From assembly GCF_023973825.1 (NCBI RefSeq), contig NC_090114.1:884501-948500 (forward strand): a DNA stretch of 64,000 nucleotides. Direction: 5' to 3'. The notes under the pieces are model-generated. The model saw nothing but the letters and a program-made list of their open reading frames with translations. It did no database searches and was not told the origin of the DNA. The translations under genes and the position numbers were made by a program. This stretch comes from Plasmodium brasilianum. Taxonomy: Eukaryota; Apicomplexa; Aconoidasida; Haemosporida; Plasmodiidae. Positions 36,932 to 50,050 of the stretch are shown piece by piece (the first letter of the stretch is position 1; each line of letters opens with the position of its first letter).

Positions 36932-39900
36932 TTGAACACTCGAATAAAATATATAAACAGAGTAAATTATGTATTACTGCTTTTGGTACTTTATAACCCC
37001 AAAACATTAAAATGCTTTTTTATTGTTATAAGAACTACGCATATATATTTCACATAATTCCGTACAACATATATTTAAGTAAACATATTTTTTACTTACT
37101 AAAAAATGGGTAAATTACTATATATATAACATACATAAGTATTTATTGCGTATATTTTATAAATTATACATATATATATATAATATATTATACGTATTTA
37201 TATATATTAAACATAATTATATATATTATAAATATTATATATATAATACATATTTACACTTACTACTTGTTTTTCTTTTTTTTTTTTTTCACATCTATAT
37301 ATGCATAATTTCATATAAATATATATGTACATATATAATTGCTCTAAGATGAAAAAAAGAAAAAATATATATAATATGTATTTAAAATATAGTATACATA
37401 TTATTTATATATAATATTAGCAGTAATATTAAAATCAATAAATTATAAAAATATATTTCATTTTTTCTAAAAATTAAAAAAACATATACTATTTTAACAG
37501 ATAAAAATAATAAGTATTAATATTATTGGAGAAAAAATTATAGAATTTAGTTTTAAATGTTGATGAACTTAATTTCTTTATTTTTTTTAAGCTATTTTTT
37601 TTTTTTTTTTTTTTTTTGCTTATTCATTTAATTAGTTTTTTTTTTTTTTTTTTTTGTTCTTTGTGTGTGTTTTGCATGTTTTTTTAAAAAATTTTACTAA
37701 CAAAAATTATAAATTAAATATGCACATATTTACATATATATTTTATATATATATATACATATATTAAAATGTTGTAATTTTTGTTAAATGTAAAAATATA
37801 TACTTATTGTCCTAAGAATTGAGCTTATTGTAATAATTATGCCTTATAGTATCAAATATGTATATAATAAAATATTTAATAAACACCAAAACATTTTTTC
37901 GTAATTGTAAATATTAGTTATATATATATACAACATATACATGTTTATATTTACTCATTCGTTTAATGTCTTCCTCTACAACATTTTGTTTATCTGTATG
38001 AAGCTACTTATTGTTATTAATTTTTTAGTGTTCCCCTATGATTGTAGAGAGATCCAAATAAGCTCACACAGTTACATTATATAAGCGTATATAAAAGAAT
38101 ATATATTTATAAATATAATTTTGTACATAATCAATTTTACGTTTATATATATAATATATGATCACTTTGTAGGATATGATAAACTTGACGTTTACGGAGG
38201 CACATATATATATATACAGTATATATGTACATATATATATAATATTGCGTAAATACCATAAAATGAAAAAAAAAAAAAAATGACTGCTACTTTTTGAATG
38301 TACTGCTAGTTCATTCTCATATTTATGAACTAATTTATTAATAAAATTAAAATTGAATATTTATAACACGATAAAGTTCTATTTAGCAATGGGCAAATTC
38401 ATGCTGTAACTATAAACATTAAAAAAAAATAAAATAAAATAAAATATTCTCTTAGGATAAAATAATATTATTATTTATATTTTAAGGATTAAATAAAATA
38501 CTCTTTTTTTCATTACCATAATAAAAAATAGTTTTATAGAAATTTCATAATTTTTTTCTTTTGGCACGTTGTAGCTTGATTTACAAGTCATACATACCCA
38601 TACACCCATACCTCCACGTAAAACTAAATGAAAATATACATATATATATATGAATATATACTTATTCATATGTACTTATGCATATATACTTATGCATATG
38701 TACTTATGCATATATACTTAAGCATATATACTTAAGCATATATACTTATGCATATATACTTATGCATATATACTTATGCATATATACTTATATATTTATA
38801 CTTACAGATGTTATGTAAATATGCAGTAAACATGTCAGTTCATACGATGAAAGATAGAGGGACTTTCGTAATTGTATTATTTTTTATGATTACGTAAAAA
38901 AAGTTAAAATTTAAGATAAATAAAGGGATAAGGAATTATCTAAAAATAAATTCATTAATTTATGGAGTAAAAAAAAATAGAAGCCAAATATGCTGTAAAA
39001 AGAAATTTATACAATATTTTGTCTTGTGAATGTATATATAAGTGTATTTATGCTTCTTTTTCATTTTTCATTATGGCTTTAAAAGAATTTGCTATAAAAA
39101 AAAATTATAAAATTCATTTTTATTAGAAAAAATTAAGATTACATAATTTATAAAAAAAAATAATAATAATAATAAAGAATAGGGGATACATATTTATATA
39201 TATATAAAAATAGTAAGTTGAAATGACATGTTTCTCACGCGTAATGTATTAATATATTTTTTTTTTTTTTTAATTACACAAAGAGTAAAATAATTTGAAA
39301 AAATAAAATGATATTATTATGAATTATTATTCTCCAACATATAGAACTACATATATAATAATATCATGTGGGTCGAATAATTTAAAAATATAAATTATTT
39401 GAATGTATAATATTATTTTTGTTTTACCAAAATTTGGGGGATTTTTTTTTTATATGCATATATAATGATTTTTTGTATTTTAGTTATTTACCTAAAAATG
39501 GTAGATAATTAATTTACTCAGTCTTCTTAATCTTGTCATATTTTCTTTTTTTTTTAATTTTCCTTTTTGAAGTTAAAATTTTGATTATATATTATCCTCA
39601 GTTATCCACTTTTGTTAAAATGTGTAATGTATGATAATAATATAAATTACACTTTTTCATTAAAAAATATTTTATAGTCATATTTTAAGAAATAAAAGCA
39701 TTTTTTTTAAAATATTCATCTTCATTTAATTTTGAACTGTTGCATTCTTTAAATTTCAACTTTTAAATCGAGTTGCAATTTTCCGTAATGTGAATGTTGC
39801 ATCAGTTGTTCGTGCATATGTGTATACGTATATATACATGCTCATATATACGTACACACATGTACACATGCATATATACATGCTTATAAGTACATGTGTA

Positions 39901-40151
39901 TTAATGTATACACATGTAATGTACATATAAATGTATACATATTTATACATATACCTGTCCGTGAAAATACAAGACTTCATTTCAAATGTTAAAGTATTTA
40001 ACCCCCCTTTTAAAAAAAAAAAAAAATTTACACACCTTTACGTTTCAATTTAATTACTAATGAAATTCATTGCTACTTGTCAAAATTTCCCCCTACATTT
40101 GTTTAATATATCAAAAAAGGATGATAACAAATGTTTATATAATATATAAAA
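36932..40151. other. Divergent intergenic region, PAP2 / DCAF4-like
   Basis: Two promoters diverge here. The stretch is 3.2 kb of A/T-rich sequence with poly-T runs at 37599-37617 and 37638-37655, many (TA)n tracts and a 14-bp repeat at 38640-38800. No coding frame, tRNA or snRNA was seen. Confidence 0.6.
38640..38800. repeat. 14-bp tandem repeat catatatacttatg
   Basis: Roughly ten units of catatatacttatg, with variants acttaag and catatgtacttatg. Confidence 0.85.
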
Positions 40152-43100
40152 ATGAAGAATGAAGAAAATGGAGAGGGTTCACTAAATATTCCTGGTTACT
40201 ATTACGATAAAAAAAAAAATAGGTATTTTTTAATTGATAATGAACTAAAAAAGCAACTAAAAAAAGAAGAATTTACTAGATTAATAAATGATGCAAAAAA
40301 CAAAAATCGCCAAACTAAAATAGAAGAACATAAAGAATTTGTCAAAAAGAAATTCCATCAAATTCATGGAATAAAAGAAATGAAAAAAAAAAAAAAAAAT
40401 GCTAACACACATAAATCTAATATTAAAAATAACGAAAACGAAAATTATATGCTTTTAAATAAAAATTACAATATTTTAAATAATGAGGGAAAAAATTTGC
40501 ATTTAATTAATAATGAATTAACTTTTTTAAAAAGAAGTGTGTCTGAAAACCAAAATATATACAATATCATTATGCGCATAAGAAATTATAATTTTATGGA
40601 AAACTCCATTTTAAGCTTACCACCCATTTTTATTAATTGTAACTGTTGCGAATATATTCACGTACAAAATTTGTGTGAGTTGCAGTCTAATTACAATTCA
40701 ACGGATCAACAAAATGAAATCAAAAGCTTATACAACCAAAAAGCTTCCCATTTTTTAAATATTAAAAGGGATGATAATATTGATGTTTTATTGAACGATT
40801 TTAAATGCTTTAATTTAAGCCAAAAACTAATGGATGGAAATAAAAGAAAATATAAATTACAATTAGAAGAGTTTAATAATGAATTATTTAACGTAAACAA
40901 AAAGTATCGAAAACAGAGTATATGTAGTAATAAAACAGAACTCGTTAGAAGTAATTATAGTTCAAACAAGAAAATTTTTCCTCATAGATTTTCATTGCAA
41001 CATGTAAAACGTGAAAACATTATATCAAATGGATGTCATAGTATAGACGAACATTTACTAATTCCAAAAATGTATGGCCGAACATACGAAAGGTTGAACT
41101 CTTATAACATAGAAAATATAAAATCAAAAATAACAGCGAATAGATACAAAGCAAATTTTTATTATTTTTTTAACAGCAATAACAACAATGGCAGTAATTA
41201 TGTAAGTTTAGATGAAAATAGCAGCATGAATGAAATGAATAATACTAATAACGTAAGTGGGCGCCAGTGGTTTACGTTTAATAATGCATCAAATGATATG
41301 AATTACCTAGAACCCGGAGATTATCCCAATATTGAAGAAGAGAACTTAACAGTTAGGAATTTAGATGCAATTACAAATGAAACACGTGTTTCAAAAACGT
41401 ATAAACCTTCCGAATCTTTTTTTTATTTATTTAGTAATCCACAGTATGAAGATATCATTTTCAGCACTACGAAGGAAAATAATTTTTCATTTAGTTTAGG
41501 GGCTGTTGATTTGAACAAATTTGTTCAAAAAAATAAAAAGTCTCCTATGAATGACATAATTCATGAAAATGTTTACTACAATACGGATACCAAATATTTA
41601 TGTAGCTATTCTAAAGAACAAAGTGAACTTCTATGTATTTCCCCACAATTATTATCACATTTTAATATATTCAATTCTGAATATATTGCTTATTCATCTT
41701 ATGCAAATACAAAAAATGAAAAAAGCTTAATGTGTTTACTAAGTATAAAATCATTTTTTCAGTGCACTCCCAAAATAGAAACATATAATTTTATAAGTGA
41801 AATAAATTACTTTAAATTGTTTCCATCTATGGAAGATAATTATTATACGCATAAGGATATCAATTATAGTAGTACATGTACAAACGATGGTTATTCATAT
41901 CATCATAACAATAAAATTGATAAAATTTTCATATGTGGATCCTTCCCAAGCTTTAGTTTTAGTGCAATAAAAGATTCTGTTCCTTACTGTATTTGGGATA
42001 GTAAGAAATTAAAAGTTCGCGATTTGCTATCATTAAACGAAGATATAACAGCATATGTTGACAACATTTTAAATGCAAAACAACCCCTTACATATTTAAC
42101 ACATGAAAATAATTCTCACAAAAAACTGATATTGCATTCAAAAAAAGGTAAAGAAAAAGGAAAAAAGGAAATTGAGAATGAACATGAGAATGAAAGAAAA
42201 TCTTCGTATGACTATTATGAGAATGATACCAAAAAAAAATATGATAATAAAAATAAATATTATAGTAAAGACTTAAATAACAATAACAACCTAATTCATT
42301 TAAGTAAGTGGGAAGCATCAAAAAAACGACATGAAAATTTTGCAGAAAAATCAAACTATGTAGTCCATAACCGTTTGAATAAAAGTAGTCCAAAAAAATT
42401 ATCTACTTTAAACATAAATGATAAAGCAAGAAATTATAATAAGCATAATATTTCCCATAATTTCCATGCACTAAATTCTCCGAAATACAATTACAATGAC
42501 AATAAAAAAAAAGGTATTTGTTGTGAAAGTGTACGAAAATCAAATAATAATATTTTTTTATGCTGCAATACAGAATATTTATATCTGTGCGATTTACGTT
42601 GCAATTTTTTAAATACAATATCCAAACTTAAACACAATGAAGGATTTGTAAATAAAATTTATTCATTAAGTAACAACTATCAATACATATTATCAAAAAC
42701 TAATAATCATATAGGACTGTATGATATGCGCTGTGTACCTTATAAATGTAATGATGAATTAAAAAATAATTTACTAGTTACGTATGAAAGATTTATAGAT
42801 AATGATAATCTAAAAAAGCATCTGAACGATTTTTATGTTATAGATAATGAACAGTACATTGTTTCTCTAGACACATACACAAATTCCGTATATATATATG
42901 ACATTATGAATTCTACACATAAAATAATCAATTTAGATGGAAATTGTGAATATTCAAAAACGAACATTTTGCATAGTTACATAAATTTATCAAAAATACC
43001 ATATATATATTCACGTGATGAACATAACGATGATTATTATAATTATTATAAAAAAATAATGAATGAAACAAAAGCAACTGATAGTAAACATATAAATCAT

Positions 43101-43253
43101 TTCAATCCTTTAAAATCTTACCCCAAGAAGGACTTATTTATAGGTTTAAATGTTCAATCAATATTACCCATTTTTTATGTTAAACAGAAATATAGTAAGC
43201 ATAATTTTATTTCAATAAATGAAGGGGGGTTTATTTGTACTATAAATATATAA
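40152..43253 (+). CDS. DCAF4-like WD-repeat protein
   Basis: DCAF4 (WDR21) proteins are thought to be substrate receptors for CUL4-DDB1 ubiquitin ligases. The N-terminus (residues about 12-35) has the diagnostic IPGYYYDKKKNRYFLID motif, followed by a basic Lys-rich helix. WD-type strands can be read near the C-terminus: NIFLCCNTEYLYLCDLRCN, then YILSKTNNHIGLYDMRCVP (residues about 796-865), and a last blade ending FISINEGGFICTINI. The middle (residues about 240-790) is filled with Asn/Lys-rich low complexity, so repeats cannot be counted by eye. At 1,033 residues it is about twice the length of animal DCAF4. Single exon; ATG at 40152 follows stops in all frames and lies just before the motif. 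The family call rests mainly on the N-terminal motif. Confidence 0.75.
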   Translation: MKNEENGEGSLNIPGYYYDKKKNRYFLIDNELKKQLKKEEFTRLINDAKNKNRQTKIEEHKEFVKKKFHQIHGIKEMKKKKKNANTHKSNIKNNENENYMLLNKNYNILNNEGKNLHLINNELTFLKRSVSENQNIYNIIMRIRNYNFMENSILSLPPIFINCNCCEYIHVQNLCELQSNYNSTDQQNEIKSLYNQKASHFLNIKRDDNIDVLLNDFKCFNLSQKLMDGNKRKYKLQLEEFNNELFNVNKKYRKQSICSNKTELVRSNYSSNKKIFPHRFSLQHVKRENIISNGCHSIDEHLLIPKMYGRTYERLNSYNIENIKSKITANRYKANFYYFFNSNNNNGSNYVSLDENSSMNEMNNTNNVSGRQWFTFNNASNDMNYLEPGDYPNIEEENLTVRNLDAITNETRVSKTYKPSESFFYLFSNPQYEDIIFSTTKENNFSFSLGAVDLNKFVQKNKKSPMNDIIHENVYYNTDTKYLCSYSKEQSELLCISPQLLSHFNIFNSEYIAYSSYANTKNEKSLMCLLSIKSFFQCTPKIETYNFISEINYFKLFPSMEDNYYTHKDINYSSTCTNDGYSYHHNNKIDKIFICGSFPSFSFSAIKDSVPYCIWDSKKLKVRDLLSLNEDITAYVDNILNAKQPLTYLTHENNSHKKLILHSKKGKEKGKKEIENEHENERKSSYDYYENDTKKKYDNKNKYYSKDLNNNNNLIHLSKWEASKKRHENFAEKSNYVVHNRLNKSSPKKLSTLNINDKARNYNKHNISHNFHALNSPKYNYNDNKKKGICCESVRKSNNNIFLCCNTEYLYLCDLRCNFLNTISKLKHNEGFVNKIYSLSNNYQYILSKTNNHIGLYDMRCVPYKCNDELKNNLLVTYERFIDNDNLKKHLNDFYVIDNEQYIVSLDTYTNSVYIYDIMNSTHKIINLDGNCEYSKTNILHSYINLSKIPYIYSRDEHNDDYYNYYKKIMNETKATDSKHINHFNPLKSYPKKDLFIGLNVQSILPIFYVKQKYSKHNFISINEGGFICTINI

Positions 43254-43751
43254 AAATTTATGTTACGTGATGTGTTTACGTAATATATATATTTTTTTTT
43301 TAAATAATAAAGTATTCTTTACTTTTTTGTTTAAATTTACCTTCCTCCTTAATTCGCTAAAAAAAAATATATTATATATATGTACACAAGTGTATATAGA
43401 ATATGTGTATATAATCCTACTGTCACTTATTTTTAATTAATATTTACCAAAAAAAAAAAAAAAGATATTTTTCTTTCTTTATAAACTTTTTTTTAAATAT
43501 GAAAAGCATTTATTAAACTAAAAATTTTAATTATATTGCAGCTAAATAAACATTCATTCATTTATTCGTTCATTCGTTTATTTGTTCATTCTTTTATCAA
43601 TCCCTTTTTTTTTTTTTTTGTGAAATAAATTGTGTTTTTTAATTATAAAGAAAAACTCAAAAAAATACTTTATTTTATGAAAAAGAAATTCTCATGAAAA
43701 AATTTCGTTTTGCTACAACATTATTTTTTCCACAAGCAAAATATTTTAACA
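43254..43751. other. Short intergenic region, DCAF4-like to NAA30
   Basis: It holds the 3' end of the DCAF4-like gene and the NAA30 promoter. An attcgttcatt repeat lies near 43550-43600 followed by a poly-T run. No gene is seen. Confidence 0.6.
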
Positions 43752-44906
43752 ATGACTAGAGAGTTTCTAACAGTAGATAAATTAGAAGATAAAGAAGTTG
43801 AGAATAAATCTTCTTTTTCCTTAAAGAAAACTGATTTACAATTAGAAATGAATGAAGATGTATCTAAAGAAAATGCAAATAATGATGAAATGCATAGTTT
43901 GTTAAATAAAAATACTATTTATCAAACATTGATAATTAATAATAAGGAAATTGCTATTTACCAATATAAAACATTCCCAAAAAATTGTTTAAAGAGTGTA
44001 TATGAATTGTTAAGTAGCGAATTATCCGAGCCATATAATATTTTCTTACTTAAAACAATTCTAAAGAACCATAGCGAAATTTCTTTAATGGTATATGAAA
44101 CATTAATATATTAAGAATAAACAACGTTCTACATTTTTTTATATAAAACCTTCTACATTTTTTTTCAATGTTTGTAGTCCTTATTAGATGATGACTGTGT
44201 TGGCACTGTAATAAGCAAAATTATCACAAAATACAAAAATGATGAACCAACAACCTTTGGATATATATGTAAAAAACGCATATATATATATATAATATAC
44301 TTACAAATTTAGTATGCAACAATCTTTGCTTTTTCTAAGTTCTATATAAGCGTGTATTTATTAAACGTTCATTTTTGTTCCCTCTTTTTTTTCCATTATT
44401 TTCAATAATTTATAGGTATGATAGCTGTTCATAAATCTCTTAGAAATTGTGGTCTAGGTTAAAATTGTTTTTTTTTTAATAATTGTGTCCTAATCCTTGC
44501 ACGAAGCAATACATGCCAAGTTTTTTTGTTTTTAGGCACATATTTGTTAAATGAAACGATAAGACTAATGCAGAATCAGTATGGCATAAATGAGGTATAT
44601 TTATTTTTTATTATATAATAAAGAGTATTCTTATTAAGTTTGAAATGAACATATATAGTTATTTTATTCACCATTTTGTTCTTTTAGGTTTACCTTGAAG
44701 CAGAAGCCACTAATGATCCTACATTACGTAATAATTTTTTTTTTCATTTTTAAATATGTGTTAAATGTACGGTACAATGTTATTCTTAATATATGAATTT
44801 TACTATTTTAGATTTTTATGAAAAAAACGGATTCATTAGAGTAAAAAGGAAACCTTACTATTATTTGAGTGGCGTTGATGCCTTCAAGTTAAAAAAAAAA
44901 TTATAA
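43752..44906 (+). CDS. NAA30: NatC catalytic subunit NAA30 (N-alpha-acetyltransferase), 6 exons
   Basis: NAA30 acetylates protein N-termini of the Met-hydrophobic type using acetyl-CoA. Phase-consistent exons: 43752-44090, 44178-44268, 44416-44457, 44536-44594, 44688-44727, 44812-44906 (221 residues). The GNAT fold can be followed in order: LSSELSEPYNIF, DDDCVGTVISKI, FGYICMIAVHKSLRNCGLGTYLL (containing the acetyl-CoA R/Q-x-x-G-x-G site as RNCGLG), EVYLEAEATNDPTLHFYEKNGF, and the tail YYYLSGVDAFKL typical of NAA30. An N-terminal extension of about 75 residues is acidic and poorly conserved-looking. Start chosen at the ATG of MTREFLTVDKLE, which has an AACA context; upstream in-frame codons lack ATG. 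The introns are 78-147 bases, among the shortest in the window. Confidence 0.92.
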
Positions 44907-47620
44907 TAGGGAATTTTAAGTATCTGTGCTTTTCATTATCTTAATTTTTTTTATTCTAAAAAAGAAGCTTATAATTTCGTAGTTAATACGTAAGTATATG
45001 CTTACATTAATTTCGTTTCATTTTTTTAGAAAAAGTAGATTGTATTTGTTATAATGTATTTATGTATATAAATAATAATTAATTTGTTAGTTTTTTAAAA
45101 TCCTTTTAGTTATAGTATTAAATTTTTTTGTTATCATATGATAGGAAATTCAATTTTTTTGTCTAATTATAACAATAAAATAAAAAATTTTGTAATTTAG
45201 AGAAATGTTAATTCTAACACAATCTATTAAATATAGGAACTTCCCTAAAAAAACAATTAAAAATAACATTTAAGAGTAGTTGCTTAGATATACATTCCTT
45301 GGAAAAAACAATTTTTCAGAAGATTAATTTTCCTTTTTTGGATGCTCATTTTATTGTGTTTATACATATTAAGCATTACTCCATTCACCAAATTTTCTGA
45401 TTTGTAGAATGTTTTTCTTCTAAATTTCAATAACGTTACTTGTAAAATTATCTTATATTCTTTGTTTTATTTTTTGGTTGTTCATAAAGATATCCTACAT
45501 TGTTTTTCCATGAATTTAAGAAGTTTACTCTGTTGCTAAACTTGGAAAATATGTAAACTTTTCTTGACATAATATAATTTTAATCTAGAAGATACCTATA
45601 TCTTTCTTTGAGTATTGTATAAAAAAAAGATTCTTACTCAATATTTTAAATATTATGGTGTGTATTTCTTTTATATCTTATACAGTTAATAATATAAAGC
45701 AGATAAAAACTAAAGTTTCACGATTGTAAAATATTATCTAAAGATATATAAAAAACTAGTACAATTTATGATTATATGTAAATGAAAAATATTTTCATAA
45801 CAGAAAAAAAGTATATATTAATAATTTTTCAATAATAAACTTAAACTATATTCTTCACAATATATAAGGAGGTGTGGTCTTTTTTTTAGTATAATATATT
45901 TTTATAACTTAACTGTATGAGCAAACTGTAAACAGAAAAAAATATATATGTACTACTCATAGTAAACAAATTCAAAATGTTTCTAAAAATATTTAATATT
46001 ATCATGATTTATTAAGTATGCATAAGAATTTAGTAATTCAAGATTTTTTCTAAAATAAAATTTTCTTCTACTGCAAAGATATAAAAACAAATATAACAAA
46101 ACATGTAATTCTCTCATAATAATATGTAGGCTATAATGCGGTTTATGTTTGTGAGATTAAAAAAAATCAAATTAAATTATTCATAAGAGATTTTTGCTAA
46201 CTCTTTTAAGTAATATCTACATATTTTATTCTTTTAATCGTTTGTGATTCATTTAAAATGTTTCGAAAATTGAGTATGATTGAGTACAGGATATTTTTTC
46301 TTCTTGCATTAAATTCTTATGGTTTAATAAGTATAATTTGGTCCTAACTAGTATCAACCATTTACTATAAATTTTTCAGATACAACAAATTAGGAAATTT
46401 ATTTTGCTGTATGTAACGAGATATTGTGGTATTATTTAATAAAAGTTGTCTTTTTTTTAAAAAGGTATAAAACTTTTTATGTGAAAAATCGAAAATATAA
46501 CTTTGTTTATAGAAAAACATCGTGAGTTTTTTTGTAATAGTAAAGTTAATGATATAAATATAAAAATTTTGTTTATGTTGTTTTATGATAATATTAAGGC
46601 TTGTTAACTTTATTGAATAATATATAAATATATTTTATAGCTCATTAGGGTTCAAATGGTTATTTTAACACAAAATTATCTAAAATACACACCTATGGAA
46701 ATGTGTAAAATACGATATTAGAATAAACAAAAAAGTTCATATAAAAAAACAATTTAAAAAAAAAAAATTATTATTTTAACAGTACTATAGAAAAATGTAT
46801 TGTATTGCATCACAAATAAACACGAAAATGTAGTAAAATTAACGATTATACTAATTTCATTAAACATTCAAGTATTTAACACGATTCTTTGTGTTGATAC
46901 GTGAGTTAATCCATTTTAACCTAATATGATTATGAATTTAAATGTCCCTTAAATTATATTTTTAAATAGCATTATATTTAAAAAGGTGTATTACTCTAAT
47001 AAGCATTCCTTGTATTTGTATTTTTTAGAGCCAAGTATTACGGCATATAGTGCGAAATGATTTACATGATATTTTGCAAAAGGTATTATATGTTCTTTTG
47101 AAAACATGTAATATATAAGAAAAAAAAATTGAATTTTGCAATAATCGCAGTTGATAAACATAAATATATTTATTTTTAATTGGAATATTAAATTGTAGAT
47201 ATGGTTAGATCTGTTTAAAAAAAAAATCATATTTCATACTACATATATGACTATATTATACATTAAAAGACCTATAAAATAAATAAAAGAGTGCTCCACA
47301 AGTCAAATTTTATATCATGGGTATAATAAATACTATTATTAGCATTTGTACCAGCAAATTCTAATCTTCGATAGAAAATATATTTATATATATATATTAT
47401 GACAATTGAACATTATTAGATATATATTCGTTATACACATATTTATGTTCATTTAATATATGATTGTTCTTTATAAGTTTATAACATATAAATAAAATTA
47501 AAATTAATATTACAGATATATAATTGCAATGATACTAAAAAGTAGTAACACTCTTATTTAAACAGAAATGACAATGTATATATTTCACAACTTTTTTTAA
47601 GTTAAACAAATAAAAGTACA
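44907..47620. other. Left pericentromeric gene-free flank
   Basis: No long reading frame occurs in any frame. Base composition is less extreme than the neighbouring core, with scattered G and C and no strong repeats. I see no RNA gene. Confidence 0.6.
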
Positions 47621-50050
47621 TTATAGTAATAAATAAAAAATATATATATATAAATATAAACATAAGTAATGGAACAATTATAAATTAAAATATAAATAAA
47701 AAATAAATACAATATAAATCCTTATTAATAATAAAAAAAACAAAATAAATATATTAAATAAAATTAAATCCAATATTAATATAAAAGACTAAATATATCA
47801 TTAAAACAATATATATTAACTATTAAATTAATAATTTAATTAATAAAAATATATTGATTTACTAATAAAATATTAAATAAATATATAATTAAAATTAATA
47901 TAAATTATATTAAATAGAATAAAATTTAATTTTTTCTTTATATTAATTAAATAAAATTTAAATATATAAAATTAAACAATAATATAATAGGTAATTAATA
48001 AATATATTTTATAAAAATAATTAATTTAAAGAACTAATAAAATAATATTATTTAATTACATATATAATTACATAATTTTGCCTTATTACAATCTAAAAAA
48101 ATATTCTTAATATAAAAATTTTGTTTTGTCCAATAAACTAGCACAAACAGACTCATTAATTAAGAAATAAAAATAAATTAATTTAATAAATAAAATATAA
48201 AAATATATATTTATATAATATTTATTGGTTTTATAAAATATAAATATATAAATATTAATTAAATAAATAAAAAGATAAATTAATTTATTAATTAAATATA
48301 ATTAATAAATAATTTAAATAAAATACAGAATTAACATTTTATATATAAGATATATAATATAATTATAAATATTTGTAATATAATTACTAATTATATAAAT
48401 TATATGTTAAAATAAAATAATTAAAATAATAATAAATTACATTAATAAAAAAATTACATATATATAAAAATAGGTATATATAATTAAATTATTGGTATAT
48501 AAGAATTAAATAAAAATGTTATTATATGTAATAATAATATTTTTACTATTAATAAATAATTATGAATAAATATATTAAATAAAACGATATATATTAATAA
48601 TTAGTAAATTAATTCATTTTATAATATGATTAAATAATAAAATATAATTAATTATAAATAAATATTAATAATATATAATTATTTAATAAAACACATTATA
48701 TTGAATTAATTAAATTACATTATTTAATTAAATTGTGAACATAAATATATTAAAAAAATTAAATATTAAGTATTTATTTATTTAATTAATTAATAAAAAT
48801 ATATTAATTTATTATAAAAAAATATTATTACATTTAATACATAAATAAAATATAATTAATGCTATAAATTTTATATTTTAATAAAAAATAATCGTATTAA
48901 TACTATTATTATATATTTATTTTAAATTAATATTAATAAATTATTTAATTAAGAATTATTATATATAATAATATTACGTATTTTATTAATTTACTATACT
49001 TAAATACAAGTATATATTAAATTAATACTTTATTTTCATTAATTTAAAATAAATATATAATATATTTTAACTAAGAAATAAACTATATATTATTTAAAAT
49101 ATATTTTAATTAAAAAAATAAATTATTATTATTTAAAATATATAATTAAAAATAAAATTACTTTTTTTATTTAAGATATAAATTAATTATTAAATTAAGC
49201 AAAAATTAATGAAATATTTAAATTCTAAATAAAAACTTTAATATTATTAATGTTACTTAAAATTATATTTATATTTTTTAATTAAATTATTTAAAATATA
49301 ATATATATTATATATTTTTTTAATTAAGCATGTTTTATATATACCTTTTAATAAATACAAAATTAATAATTAAAAACAAAATAAAAATAATATTAATAAA
49401 TAAATTAATTAATAGTTTTAAAAAAATATTTATTTAGAATATGAATAGTAAATATATTTATTGATATTTTATTTAATTGGTGTAATTAAATTAATATTTT
49501 TTTGTATTTATTTAATATAATAACATATATTTTTTAATAATTTAATATTATTTGCAATTTTAAATTTTATATTAACCAATTGATTAATTATATATAATAA
49601 AATTAATATTAATAATTTAATTAAAAAAAAAGTATATATAATATTATTAATTAATTATATAATATAATTATTATATATATAATATTATTAATTAATTATA
49701 TAATATAATTATTATACATACTTATGAAAAATATAAAATGAATATTTAATTTTAAATATAATAATAAATTAATAAATTTTATGGTTAAATGCTTAAATAA
49801 TATTTAATTAAACGTATATTTGTTGTTTTTTAATTAATTAAAAAAAATATTAATAATTAAAAAGAAAATTTCGTATAAATATTTTAAAATATAAGAATAA
49901 ATTAAAAAAAACAGGATAATTATTATCATAAATACTAATTAATTTTTTATTATTTACTTTCCTTTATGGATATAATTTATAGATAATTTTTATATATAAT
50001 ATATTTAGATATTTTTTTTATATATATATAATTCATTAAAAAAAAACAGA
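47620..50050. other. Centromere core (predicted)
   Basis: About 2.4 kb consists almost only of A and T, with isolated G or C every few tens of bases, organised as short aataaat, ttaatta and tatataat words. The borders with both flanks are sharp by eye. Plasmodium centromeres are known to be regions of about 2-2.5 kb with A+T around 97%, one per chromosome, lying in a gene-poor gap, and binding CENH3. Size, composition, the single occurrence and the gene-free surroundings all fit. From memory, the P. falciparum chromosome 8 centromere lies in the same gene neighbourhood. Exact borders are uncertain by about 100 bases. Confidence 0.88.
49635..49716. repeat. 41-bp direct duplication inside the centromere core
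   Basis: A 41-bp A/T-only unit beginning tataatattattaattaatt occurs twice back to back. Confidence 0.8.

Noticed and set aside
47620..50050. Organelle (apicoplast or mitochondrial) DNA insertion
   Set aside because: A+T is even higher than apicoplast DNA and there are no open frames or RNA genes; a centromere explains it better.
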